Assembly: GCA_902515775.1 (NCBI GenBank)
Contig: CABXVU010000011.1
Location: 1 to 47,125, forward strand
From: an uncultured SAR86 cluster bacterium
Lineage (GTDB): Bacteria; Pseudomonadota; Gammaproteobacteria; Magnimaribacterales; D2472
Reading direction: 5' to 3'
Length of the DNA stretch: 47,125 nucleotides
Shown: positions 17,333 to 25,104 of the stretch, piece by piece
How positions within the stretch are numbered: the stretch's first letter is position 1
How the letters are laid out: the number at the start of each line of letters is the position of its first letter
Notes under the pieces: model-generated
What the model was told of the DNA's origin: nothing
Database searches by the model: none
The model's input: only the letters and a program-made list of their open reading frames with translations
Made by a program: the position numbers and the translations under genes

Positions 17333-17354
17333 CTGTGGCAATTCTGTGGCAAAT
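17333..17354. repeat. 22-bp tandem motif, left copy
   Basis: Two head-to-tail 11-mers (CTGTGGCAATT, CTGTGGCAAAT), identical to 20060-20081 and in the same orientation. It sits 54 bp inside the left att repeat. Possible arm-type recombinase or accessory-factor sites. Confidence 0.8.
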
Positions 17355-17696
17355 TTTCTTTGATTTTCTGAGGATTTGTTTAGTGGCGCAATGTATCGCT
17401 ATTTGCTGAAGGGCAATTTTTGGGAGGTGAAATATAGGGGGCGGTTATCAGACCTGTCCGCCCAGACTCTCTAAGACCCCTTCGCACGGATAACTTTTTA
17501 TTTTTTAGCAAATGGGATCGGTGTTTGCCACTTCAGCCACCTATGTCAAATTTATAAATATAGTTATTTAAGCAAAAATAATATTTCTCAGAAAAGCAGG
17601 AGGCTTAGAACATAAATATTTATCAATGATTTTACTGATTTGAAAAGTATTTGCATCTATCTTCATGAAGTCTTTTTTTTATATTATTATTGAAAA

Positions 17697-17999
17697 ATGG
17701 TTGGCAAGATTAAATATTCTAATTTTCTATCAATTTGCATATTGTTTTCAGCCTTTATTTTTAGCCAACTGATTGAAGCTTCTCATCTCTTTGAGGAGGA
17801 CTGCCATGAACAAAATTGTTTTATTTGCCCCAATGGTGGAGATGATAAATTTATAGCCTCGTCTCGCCAAAAGGAGGATTTAAATTTTAACCATCTTTTG
17901 AGTAAAAATTTTATTAATCAGATCTCTGGTTACCCAACCAGTACTAATACTCCAATCAGAGCTCCCCCATTTTATTATTTAGGTACTTTAAATGTATAA
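17697..17999 (+). CDS. Small secreted Cys/His protein upstream of the TonB receptor
   Basis: 100 residues. A signal peptide (about 1-28) is followed by a compact cluster of possible metal ligands: His30, Cys36, His37, Cys41 and Cys44 (HLFEEDCHEQNCFIC). A Pro-rich IRAPPF motif lies near the end. The pattern recalls small secreted Cys/His proteins, such as DUF2946 members, found beside TonB-dependent metal receptors; that resemblance is by eye and the family is not certain. Its stop overlaps the receptor start by 8 bp, so the two are translationally coupled and probably act together, perhaps as a periplasmic metal or cofactor binder. Confidence 0.65.
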   Translation: MVGKIKYSNFLSICILFSAFIFSQLIEASHLFEEDCHEQNCFICPNGGDDKFIASSRQKEDLNFNHLLSKNFINQISGYPTSTNTPIRAPPFYYLGTLNV

Positions 18000-19947
18000 C
18001 TTCAAAAAAAATATTTCTCGTTTTTTATTCCTATTAGTCTTAATTCCTGTTCTAAATATAAAACCACTCTATTCTTCGCCTTCGCATAATGCAGAGGAAG
18101 TAATTGTTGTCTCACTCAGAAATCAACGGAGCTTTGAGCAGCAACCTACACGTTTAGAAGTTCTTGGAGGCGAGGAAATCAATGAAAAAGCAAATATGAA
18201 ACCTGGCGATATACGGATGCTGTTAAATGAAATTACTGGTATACATGTCCAACAAACCTCTCCGATTAGTTTTAATTCGAGCATAAGAATTCAAGGTCTT
18301 AATGGAAAATATACTCAAATTTTACGAGATGGCATGCCTTTATATGGTGGCTTTTCTTCGGGATTAGGACTCTTACAAATTGCGCCTTTAGATCTAAAGC
18401 AGGTTGAAGTAATTAAAGGTGCTAACTCAACTTTATATGGTGGCGGAGCAATTGCAGGGTTAGTTAATCTAATTAGTAAAAAACCCAGTGATAAAAATGA
18501 AAATTCATTTCTTATTAATAAAACTTCCTCGAGGGGCATTGATTTAAGTAGTTATTCATCAATAAGAAATAAAAAATTTGACTCAACAATTTTTACGTCA
18601 TTTAACCAAAGTGGCGCATATGATCCAGCTAAAAATGGTTTTAGTGCTATTCCGGAATTTGATCGTTGGACATTTAATCCACGTATTTTTTTTGCGGGAG
18701 ACAAAAGTGAATTAAGTATTGGTTTGAATGCTATCAATGAGGACCGTATCGGCGGATACATGAAATATGTAAATAACAAAGATGATGATCCTGCATATTT
18801 TGAACAGATTAAAACAGACCGCCTATCCTCTCAAATTGAGTATATTCGATATCTTAATTCTGGTAATGAAATAGTAATCAAAAATAGTATCAACCATTAT
18901 CAGCAAGAACTAAAAATTCCAGCATATTTTTTTGCAGGCACACAAACATCAAGTTTTTCTGAGCTTCATCTTCTTGGAGCATCACAGAAATTGGATTGGG
19001 TTATTGGAATTAACTTATGGACTGAAAAATTTGATCAGGAGCAACCCCATTCATTGCAAAACTTAGATTTACAAACTAAAACATGGGGCTTATTTTTACA
19101 AGGCACTTTCTTAGTAGACGATTATTGGTCTATTGAAAGCGGCATACGAATTGATAAAACATCTAACTACGGAAGTTTTGTTCTACCGCGTATTTCTTTT
19201 TTATACACTCCTGATGAGTCCCTTTCTCTCCGTATAGGTGGAGGTTTAGGCTATAAGGAACCTTCATTATTTAATGATGAAGCTGAATCAATCAAGTATC
19301 AAAATTTGTTGCCAATAAACTCTGCTCAACTGGAAGCTGAAGAATCATCAGGAATCAATTTTGACGTTAATAAGAGTTTTGAATTTGATTCTGGCATTAA
19401 TTTAAATTTAAATCTTTTATTGTTTTATACAAAAGTTGAAAGTCCCTTAAGATTACTTAAAGTAAGTGATAATCACTATTCATTTATGCAGCCTGATGAT
19501 TACCTTGATAGTCAGGGCTTTGAACTTAGCGGTGTATTTAAATGGAATGACTGGAAATATTACTTTGGCTATACGCTTGCAGATGTTGAAATCCATCAGC
19601 AAAACAAAATTTCTAAAGCTCCTCTTATGCCAAAAGAAAGAGTGAATAATATTTTTGTATACGAACGGGAGGAAGATTTCAGAATAGGTCTTGAGGCATA
19701 TTACTATGGCGAACAAGTGCTAACAGATGGAAGTAAATCGAGAGATTTTTGGATCTATGGATTAATGATGGAAAAAATGTTTAAGAATAATTTTTCAGTA
19801 TTTCTTAATTTTGAAAACTTTTCTGATACTCGTCAGACTAAATTTGATCCAATTTATAGTGGAACTAAGCTAGACCCGATATTCTCTGATATCTATGCAC
19901 CCCTGGATGGATTTGTTATAAATGGTGGATTCAAAATAAAGCTCTAG
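17992..19947 (+). CDS. TonB-dependent outer-membrane receptor (island cargo)
   Basis: 651 residues. A signal peptide (about 1-28) leads to a TonB-box-like segment EEVIVVSLRNQ. The plug domain has the motifs IRIQGLNGKYTQILRDGMPL and VEVIKGANSTLYGGGAIAGLVN. A beta-barrel of about 480 residues follows, ending in GGFKIKL rather than the more usual terminal Phe. Such receptors import siderophores, haem, metal complexes, vitamins or glycans using TonB energy. The plug segment resembles receptors common in Bacteroidetes, hinting at lateral origin. The neighbouring Cys/His protein favours a metal-related substrate. No TonB, ABC or periplasmic transport gene is in the window. Confidence 0.9.
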   Translation: MYNFKKNISRFLFLLVLIPVLNIKPLYSSPSHNAEEVIVVSLRNQRSFEQQPTRLEVLGGEEINEKANMKPGDIRMLLNEITGIHVQQTSPISFNSSIRIQGLNGKYTQILRDGMPLYGGFSSGLGLLQIAPLDLKQVEVIKGANSTLYGGGAIAGLVNLISKKPSDKNENSFLINKTSSRGIDLSSYSSIRNKKFDSTIFTSFNQSGAYDPAKNGFSAIPEFDRWTFNPRIFFAGDKSELSIGLNAINEDRIGGYMKYVNNKDDDPAYFEQIKTDRLSSQIEYIRYLNSGNEIVIKNSINHYQQELKIPAYFFAGTQTSSFSELHLLGASQKLDWVIGINLWTEKFDQEQPHSLQNLDLQTKTWGLFLQGTFLVDDYWSIESGIRIDKTSNYGSFVLPRISFLYTPDESLSLRIGGGLGYKEPSLFNDEAESIKYQNLLPINSAQLEAEESSGINFDVNKSFEFDSGINLNLNLLLFYTKVESPLRLLKVSDNHYSFMQPDDYLDSQGFELSGVFKWNDWKYYFGYTLADVEIHQQNKISKAPLMPKERVNNIFVYEREEDFRIGLEAYYYGEQVLTDGSKSRDFWIYGLMMEKMFKNNFSVFLNFENFSDTRQTKFDPIYSGTKLDPIFSDIYAPLDGFVINGGFKIKL

Positions 19948-20219
19948 TTAATTAATTTTTAAGCAAAAAATAAGTTTTCTTGACTTCCTAATTGCGAGCA
20001 TTCTCATTGTAGGTCTGGGTCTTTTTCTGAGTTATTTGAAGTTATATGAGAAAGTAATTCTGTGGCAATTCTGTGGCAAATCTAGACCGCATTCCCTCGT
20101 TGAGTGCTGATTAGGATTGCTGGATTTTAAAAATGCTATTTTCCGTAAATCCTTTGTTTAAGAGACATACGGAGCATCTTGGGTCTCTCTTTTGAATTGA
20201 GGAGCAATTCTTCATCAAA
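19948..20219. other. Gene-free right arm of the island
   Basis: About 270 bp without a convincing gene. It holds the right 22-bp motif (20060-20081) and two inverted repeats: AGAGAC/GTCTCT (20161-20188) and GAATTG-AGGAG-CAATTC (20194-20210), the latter 9 bp from the right att repeat. Neither is followed by a clear U-run. The stretch 19954-20100 is open with one hydrophobic run but lacks a start codon, and may be a gene remnant. Confidence 0.5.
20060..20081. repeat. 22-bp tandem motif, right copy
   Basis: Identical to 17333-17354 and in the same orientation, about 140 bp inside the right att repeat. The unequal distances from the two ends resemble the asymmetric arms of attP sites. Confidence 0.8.
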
Positions 20220-20261
20220 CGGTGTAAACGAGATGCTCTCCCAACTGAGCTAATCACCCAA
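20220..20261. repeat. attR-like orphan 5' half of tRNA-Val
   Basis: An exact 42-bp copy of 17238-17279. It contains tRNA-Val nucleotides 1-40 but no 3' half, so it cannot make a tRNA. It begins 3 bp after the stop codon of the SnoaL-like gene. The ancestral order was therefore probably EamA, SnoaL-like, tRNA-Val on the minus strand. Confidence 0.92.
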
Positions 20262-20264
20262 TAT

Positions 20265-20678
20265 TTAGGATATAGCCTTAAGCTGATCTTCCATTTTTTG
20301 ATAATCCCAAAAGGCGCGTAATGATACTATTTTATCATTAGAATTTACACGATAAATAACAATCATTTGTGTTTCAATTTTTACATCACCAACAACATTA
20401 ACGATCTGAGCAAAATTAGCGCACTCATCTGCGCATGGAATAGATTCCAAAATATTGAACTCAATGTCTCCATTTGCAATTACCGTATCATAAAATTTTT
20501 CAATTGCCTCTTTACCTTTATGGCCATCTCCAACCGGATCTAATGGGCTCTTCCCTATTGGGTCCTGAACTATGGCGTCTTCAGCAAACAAATCTAACCA
20601 GTTTTGTTTATCTTTTGCTACTGCATAATCTCTGGAAAGAAATCCTAGTGCTTGAGCTTTAGTCTTAGGTTTCATCAT
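20265..20678 (-). CDS. SnoaL/ketosteroid-isomerase-like protein (NTF2 fold)
   Basis: 137 residues. The N-terminal segment NWLDLFAEDAIVQDPIG matches the NTF2-fold steroid-isomerase/SnoaL pattern, with the Asp of QDP at the place of the catalytic base. HKGKEAIEKFYDTV and a final AFWDYQKM strand complete the cone. The substrate is unknown. A strong Shine-Dalgarno sequence (AAGGAG) precedes a double ATG. It overlaps the EamA transporter gene by 14 bp, so it is probably expressed with it. Confidence 0.8.
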   Translation of the reverse strand: MMKPKTKAQALGFLSRDYAVAKDKQNWLDLFAEDAIVQDPIGKSPLDPVGDGHKGKEAIEKFYDTVIANGDIEFNILESIPCADECANFAQIVNVVGDVKIETQMIVIYRVNSNDKIVSLRAFWDYQKMEDQLKAIS

Positions 20679-21567
20679 AAATCTCCTTGGTTGGGTTTAT
20701 TTCTAATCTAGCAAAATATATACCAATCAATGCAATGATGACAAAACTTAATTGGATAAAGTTTAAATACTCATAAAAAACTAATGCACCAAAAATTGTT
20801 GCAATAATTGGCTGCATTAATAAACCAATGGAGCCAAAAGAAGCTTTTATTTTTGGCAAACTAAATGTTATGAAGAATTGTCCTCCAGCTTGACACAAAA
20901 TTGCCATAGCTAATAAATTATAAAATTGAGCAGATGAACTTGGCAGGAATACTCTTGATTCAAACAAAGCAAAAATTAATCCAAAAAAACATGTAAATAA
21001 GGTCGTATAAAAAATAATATTAATTGAACTTTCTTTGCCTAAACGAGAAATAATTAATAGATAGGTTGCGTACAAAAGTGCTGCAAATAACGCCATTGCA
21101 TCTCCAATTAAAGAGCCCTCAGTTTTTGAATTTGAAAAATAAACAAGTCCAACTACACCAATGTAAGTAAGGATAAAGGATAATATGAAATTTCTGGAAA
21201 TAGTTTCTTTAAAGATTAAAACGCTAAAGAGAACCAAATATATCGAGGCTGTGTTAACAAATATTGTTGCATTAGCTATTGAAGTAAATTCTATACTCCA
21301 ATGCCAGAGACTCATATCAGCAGCGAATGCAAATGATGCAACAAAAACCAGTATTAAATTTCTTTTACTTTTTAATTTAAATGCATCAGCTCGATTAAAG
21401 TAAATATTGATAAGAGCCAAAAAAGGTAAGGCCAGAAACATTCTATAGACGAGGTTCCATGAAGGGGATAATTCACTCCATCTAACAAATAATGGTGCCA
21501 GCCCAATTAATCCAGCTCCAAGACAAAGAATAAAAAAATTCTGTGCTGACTTTAATTGTGATGACAT
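20665..21567 (-). CDS. EamA/DMT-family transporter
   Basis: 300 residues with ten membrane segments in two EamA repeats. Markers include LFVRWSELSPSWNLVYRM early in the first repeat and QPIIATIFGALVFYE in the second, a typical EamA position. These carriers export or import small metabolites by antiport; the substrate is not predictable. It is divergent from xseA with only 17 bp between starts. Confidence 0.9.
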   Translation of the reverse strand: MSSQLKSAQNFFILCLGAGLIGLAPLFVRWSELSPSWNLVYRMFLALPFLALINIYFNRADAFKLKSKRNLILVFVASFAFAADMSLWHWSIEFTSIANATIFVNTASIYLVLFSVLIFKETISRNFILSFILTYIGVVGLVYFSNSKTEGSLIGDAMALFAALLYATYLLIISRLGKESSINIIFYTTLFTCFFGLIFALFESRVFLPSSSAQFYNLLAMAILCQAGGQFFITFSLPKIKASFGSIGLLMQPIIATIFGALVFYEYLNFIQLSFVIIALIGIYFARLEINPTKEIYDET

Positions 21568-21584
21568 AGTTATATACTTCTTTT

Positions 21585-22943
21585 ATGTGTGCTGACATTG
21601 TAGAACATGGAGATGAAATTATCTCTGTTGGACAACTAAACCAACAAGCAAAAAAACTCCTTGAAAATCAATTTAAAGGAGTTTCTGTTTTAGGTGAAAT
21701 ATCTAATATTGCACGCCCCTCCTCTGGGCATATCTACTTCACACTTAAAGATGAAGATGCAGCGATTCGATGTGCCATGTTTAGAAGTCAAAATTTGAGA
21801 TTAAATTTTGAGCCACAAAATGGGGATCAGTGTGTTTTGAAAGGACAAGTAAGTCTATATGCTCCCCGAGGTGACTATCAGTTAATTGTAAGTTCAATGC
21901 AACCAGCTGGTGCTGGCAATTTAATGCACCAATTTGAGGAACTTAAGAAAAAGCTTGATGTGGAAGGATTGTTTGATCAAGCAATCAAAAAAAATCTCCC
22001 AAAACAGCCTAAACATATTGGTATCATTACCTCAGAATCAACTGCAGCATTTCAGGACGTTTTGACCACCATAGAAAGGCGTGCTCCGATCAGTCAAGTC
22101 ACTCTCATTCCAGCTATGGTTCAAGGAGATACTGCGCCAAGGGCTCTTATTGCTGCTTTACGGAGCGTTCTAGAATTTAATGATCTCAACCCCAATCCTT
22201 TTGATGTAATTATTATATGCAGAGGTGGTGGATCTATTGAAGATTTGTGGGCATTTAATAATGAAAGTTTAGCCAGAGAAATATTTGACTTCCCTTTGCC
22301 AATTATCTCAGGTGTAGGTCATGAAATAGACTTTACGATTACAGATTTTGTGTCTGATTTGAGAGCTCCAACTCCTACTGCAGCTGCAGAGTTAGTTACT
22401 GAGAATTATTTTCAACTCACAGATAAACTTAAAGAAGTTAAAACAAATCTTAGTAATCTAATGCAAGGACTTTTAGCTGAAAATAGTCAAAAAATTCTTT
22501 TTTCGGCTCAAAGCCTCAAAAGCCCATTAACTTTACTTAAGGAGCAATCACAATCCCTGGATAATTTTGAACTTCGTCTATCAGGAGCAATTCAAAGCAT
22601 AGCAACAAGTGCTAAACAAAATTTTCAGATATTGACTAGCCAAATGTATCAATCAAGTGCTTTACAAAAGTTTCGTATCTATAAAGACCTATTAAATAAT
22701 AATTTGAAGTCCTTAAAAGTTCAGCAGGCAAATTTGATTGAAAAAAGAAAATTAACACTTCAAAGTATGTCTTCTAATCTTAAAGCAGTAAGCCCTTTGG
22801 CAGTTCTTGATAGAGGTTATGCAATAGTCATGAATAATAAAGGTCAGGTCCTGAAATCTTCAAAAGAAGTAAAAGTTGGAGATATATTAAAATCACGTCT
22901 TGCAAAAGGAGAATTAATTTCAAATGTGTCAAAAAAAAATTAA
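21585..22943 (+). CDS. xseA: Exodeoxyribonuclease VII large subunit
   Basis: 452 residues. The N-terminal OB fold (ISNIARPSSGHIYFTLKD) precedes the catalytic core with GIITSESTAAFQDVL, RGGGSIEDLWAFN and GVGHEIDFTITD. A long coiled-coil and the C-terminal LDRGYAIV segment follow. With XseB (not in this window) it degrades single-stranded DNA and acts in repair. It overlaps the next gene by 20 bp. Confidence 0.96.
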   Translation: MCADIVEHGDEIISVGQLNQQAKKLLENQFKGVSVLGEISNIARPSSGHIYFTLKDEDAAIRCAMFRSQNLRLNFEPQNGDQCVLKGQVSLYAPRGDYQLIVSSMQPAGAGNLMHQFEELKKKLDVEGLFDQAIKKNLPKQPKHIGIITSESTAAFQDVLTTIERRAPISQVTLIPAMVQGDTAPRALIAALRSVLEFNDLNPNPFDVIIICRGGGSIEDLWAFNNESLAREIFDFPLPIISGVGHEIDFTITDFVSDLRAPTPTAAAELVTENYFQLTDKLKEVKTNLSNLMQGLLAENSQKILFSAQSLKSPLTLLKEQSQSLDNFELRLSGAIQSIATSAKQNFQILTSQMYQSSALQKFRIYKDLLNNNLKSLKVQQANLIEKRKLTLQSMSSNLKAVSPLAVLDRGYAIVMNNKGQVLKSSKEVKVGDILKSRLAKGELISNVSKKN

Positions 22944-23718
22944 TTTTTTAAATATTCTGCTTATTGGACTTACAAGTCTTCAAGTCTGCGCATTAGATTT
23001 AATTGAAGGCCAAAGCGGTGAAATTATTGCTATCCCAGCTCCACAAAAATTATCTGCAGATCAGCTTACTTTTAAAACTCCCTCCGGTGTAAAACAGTTA
23101 GTTAGCTTGCCATTTGTTAGGCAAGATTTATTAATGACAAGACATCATATAGATATAAAAGTTAATTGGGTTAACTTCGGTGAATCAAGAATTACAATTA
23201 CAGATACTAGTAAAGTAATCCTTAACGATAGCGATCAAGCAAGGGCGAACAGAGAAGCATTAGAGATTAAAGAAGCCTTAAAATCATCAACAACTGAAAT
23301 TACGCCCTCCTTTAACTTTATACCACCTGTGCCTGGACGAGTAACATCTCCATTTGGTAAACAGAGATTTATAAATGATTTGCCAAGATCAGCCCATTTA
23401 GCATTAGATCTTAGTGGTGCAATTGGAACTCCAATTATCGCTCCATTAAAAGGAAAAGTGGTTCTAGTGGGTGATTACTTTTATACAGGTCTAACTGTAA
23501 TTCTTGATCATGGTTATGGGCTCTTTTCTTCTTATGCACACATGAGTGAAATACAAACTAAATTTGGTGATCTTTTAGAGCAATCTGATCCAATTGGAAA
23601 GGTTGGATCAACAGGAAGAGTTACAGGGCCACACCTTCATTGGACCGTGTACTTTGATGGTAATAAAGTTAATCCTGAATCTTTAATCCAAAAAGATTAT
23701 TTAAACTCCATTCTGTAA
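22924..23718 (+). CDS. Secreted M23-family metallopeptidase (LytM-like)
   Basis: 264 residues: a signal peptide (about 1-23), an N-terminal beta-rich region, then the peptidase domain. Zinc ligands His158 and Asp162 (HLALD) and His239 (HLHW), and catalytic His206 (SYAHMS), are all present. It is therefore likely to be an active cell-wall endopeptidase rather than a degenerate LytM activator. It is coupled to xseA and overlaps the convergent TlpA-like gene by 18 bp. Confidence 0.9.
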   Translation: MCQKKINFLNILLIGLTSLQVCALDLIEGQSGEIIAIPAPQKLSADQLTFKTPSGVKQLVSLPFVRQDLLMTRHHIDIKVNWVNFGESRITITDTSKVILNDSDQARANREALEIKEALKSSTTEITPSFNFIPPVPGRVTSPFGKQRFINDLPRSAHLALDLSGAIGTPIIAPLKGKVVLVGDYFYTGLTVILDHGYGLFSSYAHMSEIQTKFGDLLEQSDPIGKVGSTGRVTGPHLHWTVYFDGNKVNPESLIQKDYLNSIL

Positions 23719-24153
23719 ATCTCTATATATTAATGACAGACTTGCTTCATCTTGAGGTTGTAAACTTGCAAATACAATCTCTCCAGTCGGCGAAATAAAA
23801 TAAGTAGCAGGTAGAGTTTTTGGTGTTTCAATACCCCATAATGTTTTAGGATGAGTGATCATTGAAGGATAGGTAATACCAAACTTTTTAATCTGCGGTC
23901 TTAAGTCCTCTGCATCAAGTCGATCAAAATTAAATGCAAAAACTTTAACTTCTGGATTTTTTTTTGAAAAAGAAACGATTTCAGGTATTTCCTTAATACA
24001 TGGCGGGCACCAATCAGCCCAGTAATTTACTAAAACCCATTTTCCCTTGAGGCTTGAACTAAAAATAGGTTTAGAATCAAAAATCTCAATGTCACCCTTT
24101 TCACATGATATAAGAAAAAGACAAAATAAAGTTAATGGTAATTTAATTTTCAT
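23701..24153 (-). CDS. TlpA-like thioredoxin-fold lipoprotein
   Basis: 150 residues. A lipoprotein signal ends in the lipobox LISC (Cys17). The thioredoxin fold has the active site WCPPC (Cys49, Cys52) and the cis-proline region LPATYFI. It is expected to be membrane-anchored facing the periplasm and to reduce disulfides, for example in cytochrome c maturation. It is divergent from wrbA. Confidence 0.88.
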   Translation of the reverse strand: MKIKLPLTLFCLFLISCEKGDIEIFDSKPIFSSSLKGKWVLVNYWADWCPPCIKEIPEIVSFSKKNPEVKVFAFNFDRLDAEDLRPQIKKFGITYPSMITHPKTLWGIETPKTLPATYFISPTGEIVFASLQPQDEASLSLIYRDLQNGV

Positions 24154-24182
24154 GTTTTATAGTAATGCAAAAGGAAACTATT

Positions 24183-24788
24183 ATGCATCAAAAATATCTT
24201 CTAATCTTATTTTATTCTGCATCCGGGGCTGTAAAGAATCTTGCTCATGCCATTGCCGATGGAGCTGAAAAAAAAGGTCTTGAGGTTAGAATTAGAACTG
24301 TGCCAAAGGTTTCCTCCGTAGCTGAGGCTGTTGAGCCAAACATTCCTGATGAAGGTCCTATATATTGCACTAAGGAAGACTTAATCAATTGTGCTGGGAT
24401 AGCACTTGGATCTCCAACTAGATTTGGATCTATGGCAGCTCCTTTAAAATATTTTTTAGATTCAACTGGAGATATTTGGTCAAATAATGAACTAGAAAAT
24501 AAACTTGGTTGCGTATTTACATCGACTGGATCAATGCACGGTGGACAAGAAATTACTTTATTTAACCTTATGACCTATCTATTGCACCAAGGTGTTATCT
24601 TTGTTGGATCACCATACTCAATTTCTGATCTTTCCAGTACAAAAAGTGGTGGTACCCCTTATGGCCCATCACATGTTGCAAACACTAATCAATCCGGAGG
24701 CATAACTTCTTCCGAAAAAGAAATTGCTGAAGCAACTGGTATGCGAATGGCTGAGCTCATTTTTAAATTTAATAGCGATGAATCTTAG
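24183..24788 (+). CDS. wrbA: NAD(P)H:quinone oxidoreductase WrbA
   Basis: 201 residues from ATG 24183. An earlier in-frame ATG at 24165 would overlap the Shine-Dalgarno sequence AAAGGA and add six residues without homologues, so the later start is preferred. The flavodoxin-like FMN site is LILFYSASGAVKNLA. GSPTRFGSMAAPLKYFLD and the WrbA-specific TGSMHGGQE and GGTPYGPS motifs follow. It reduces quinones by two electrons and limits oxidative damage. It overlaps the DUF2069 gene by 11 bp. Confidence 0.95.
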   Translation: MHQKYLLILFYSASGAVKNLAHAIADGAEKKGLEVRIRTVPKVSSVAEAVEPNIPDEGPIYCTKEDLINCAGIALGSPTRFGSMAAPLKYFLDSTGDIWSNNELENKLGCVFTSTGSMHGGQEITLFNLMTYLLHQGVIFVGSPYSISDLSSTKSGGTPYGPSHVANTNQSGGITSSEKEIAEATGMRMAELIFKFNSDES

Positions 24789-25104
24789 AAAAAGTTTTCT
24801 CATACTTAACGGATTACTTATTTTTAATCACCTAATAAAAGGTGTGCTTATTGGAACTCCTTGGATAGGATTATTGATTTGGTCCCTACCTTTAATCATT
24901 TTTGAATACAAAACATATACAAATTCAACTGCAAAGGTTTATCAAGTCTTTGGTTTCATTATTCTGATCTATTTTATGAGTTCATGTCTCGTTGTTTTTG
25001 GTCTACCCAATCCCGGTCTTTTGAACTGGTTAGAACTATTATTAATAGTTTCTTTATTTTTTGTCGGAGTCTACGCTGCAAGGGAACAACTAAATGTAAA
25101 GTAA
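24778..25104 (+). CDS. DUF2069 membrane protein
   Basis: 108 residues from ATG 24778, which overlaps the wrbA stop. There are four hydrophobic segments, with a GTPWIGLLIWSLPLIIFE loop and the FGLPNPG turn characteristic of DUF2069. The wrbA-DUF2069 pairing is common in gammaproteobacteria. Function unknown. Confidence 0.8.
   Translation: MNLRKSFLILNGLLIFNHLIKGVLIGTPWIGLLIWSLPLIIFEYKTYTNSTAKVYQVFGFIILIYFMSSCLVVFGLPNPGLLNWLELLLIVSLFFVGVYAAREQLNVK

Larger units (their letters stand above)
17280..17696. other. Gene-free left arm of the island (417 bp)
   Basis: No credible coding frame. It contains the 22-bp motif (17333-17354) and a GC-rich inverted repeat, GGGCGG (17439-17444) with CCGCCC (17458-17463), in otherwise AT-rich DNA. 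GTTATC (17444-17449) has its complement GATAAC near 17490. A perfect 12-bp palindrome ATAAATATTTAT (17612-17623) lies 74 bp before the first cargo gene and could be an operator. The isolated AGGAGG near 17598 leads to no useful start codon. Confidence 0.6.
17279..20219. mobile_element. Cargo-only tRNA-Val island, about 3 kb, no integrase
   Basis: The segment lies between the 42-bp repeats. It contains a long non-coding left arm (17280-17696), a small secreted protein, a TonB-dependent receptor and a non-coding right arm (19948-20219). A 22-bp motif made of two 11-mers (CTGTGGCAATT then CTGTGGCAAAT) occurs in the same orientation at 17333-17354 and 20060-20081, which may be recombinase arm sites. 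No recombinase, replication or phage gene is present. It is inferred to be a satellite-like or decayed integrative element moved by an enzyme encoded elsewhere. Confidence 0.75.

Noticed and set aside
17156-17341. Minus-strand 61-residue frame across the proteorhodopsin terminator and tRNA-Val
   Set aside because: It runs through a terminator hairpin and an entire tRNA; no protein-like features.
17439-17463. GC-rich hairpin in the left arm considered as a small RNA
   Set aside because: Six pairs only, with no promoter or terminator around it. It is kept as a note within the arm, possibly an element-specific site.
19954-20100. Open stretch with a hydrophobic run in the right arm of the island
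   Set aside because: No ATG, GTG or TTG start in a useful position and a stop directly upstream. It also runs through the 22-bp motif. At most a remnant.
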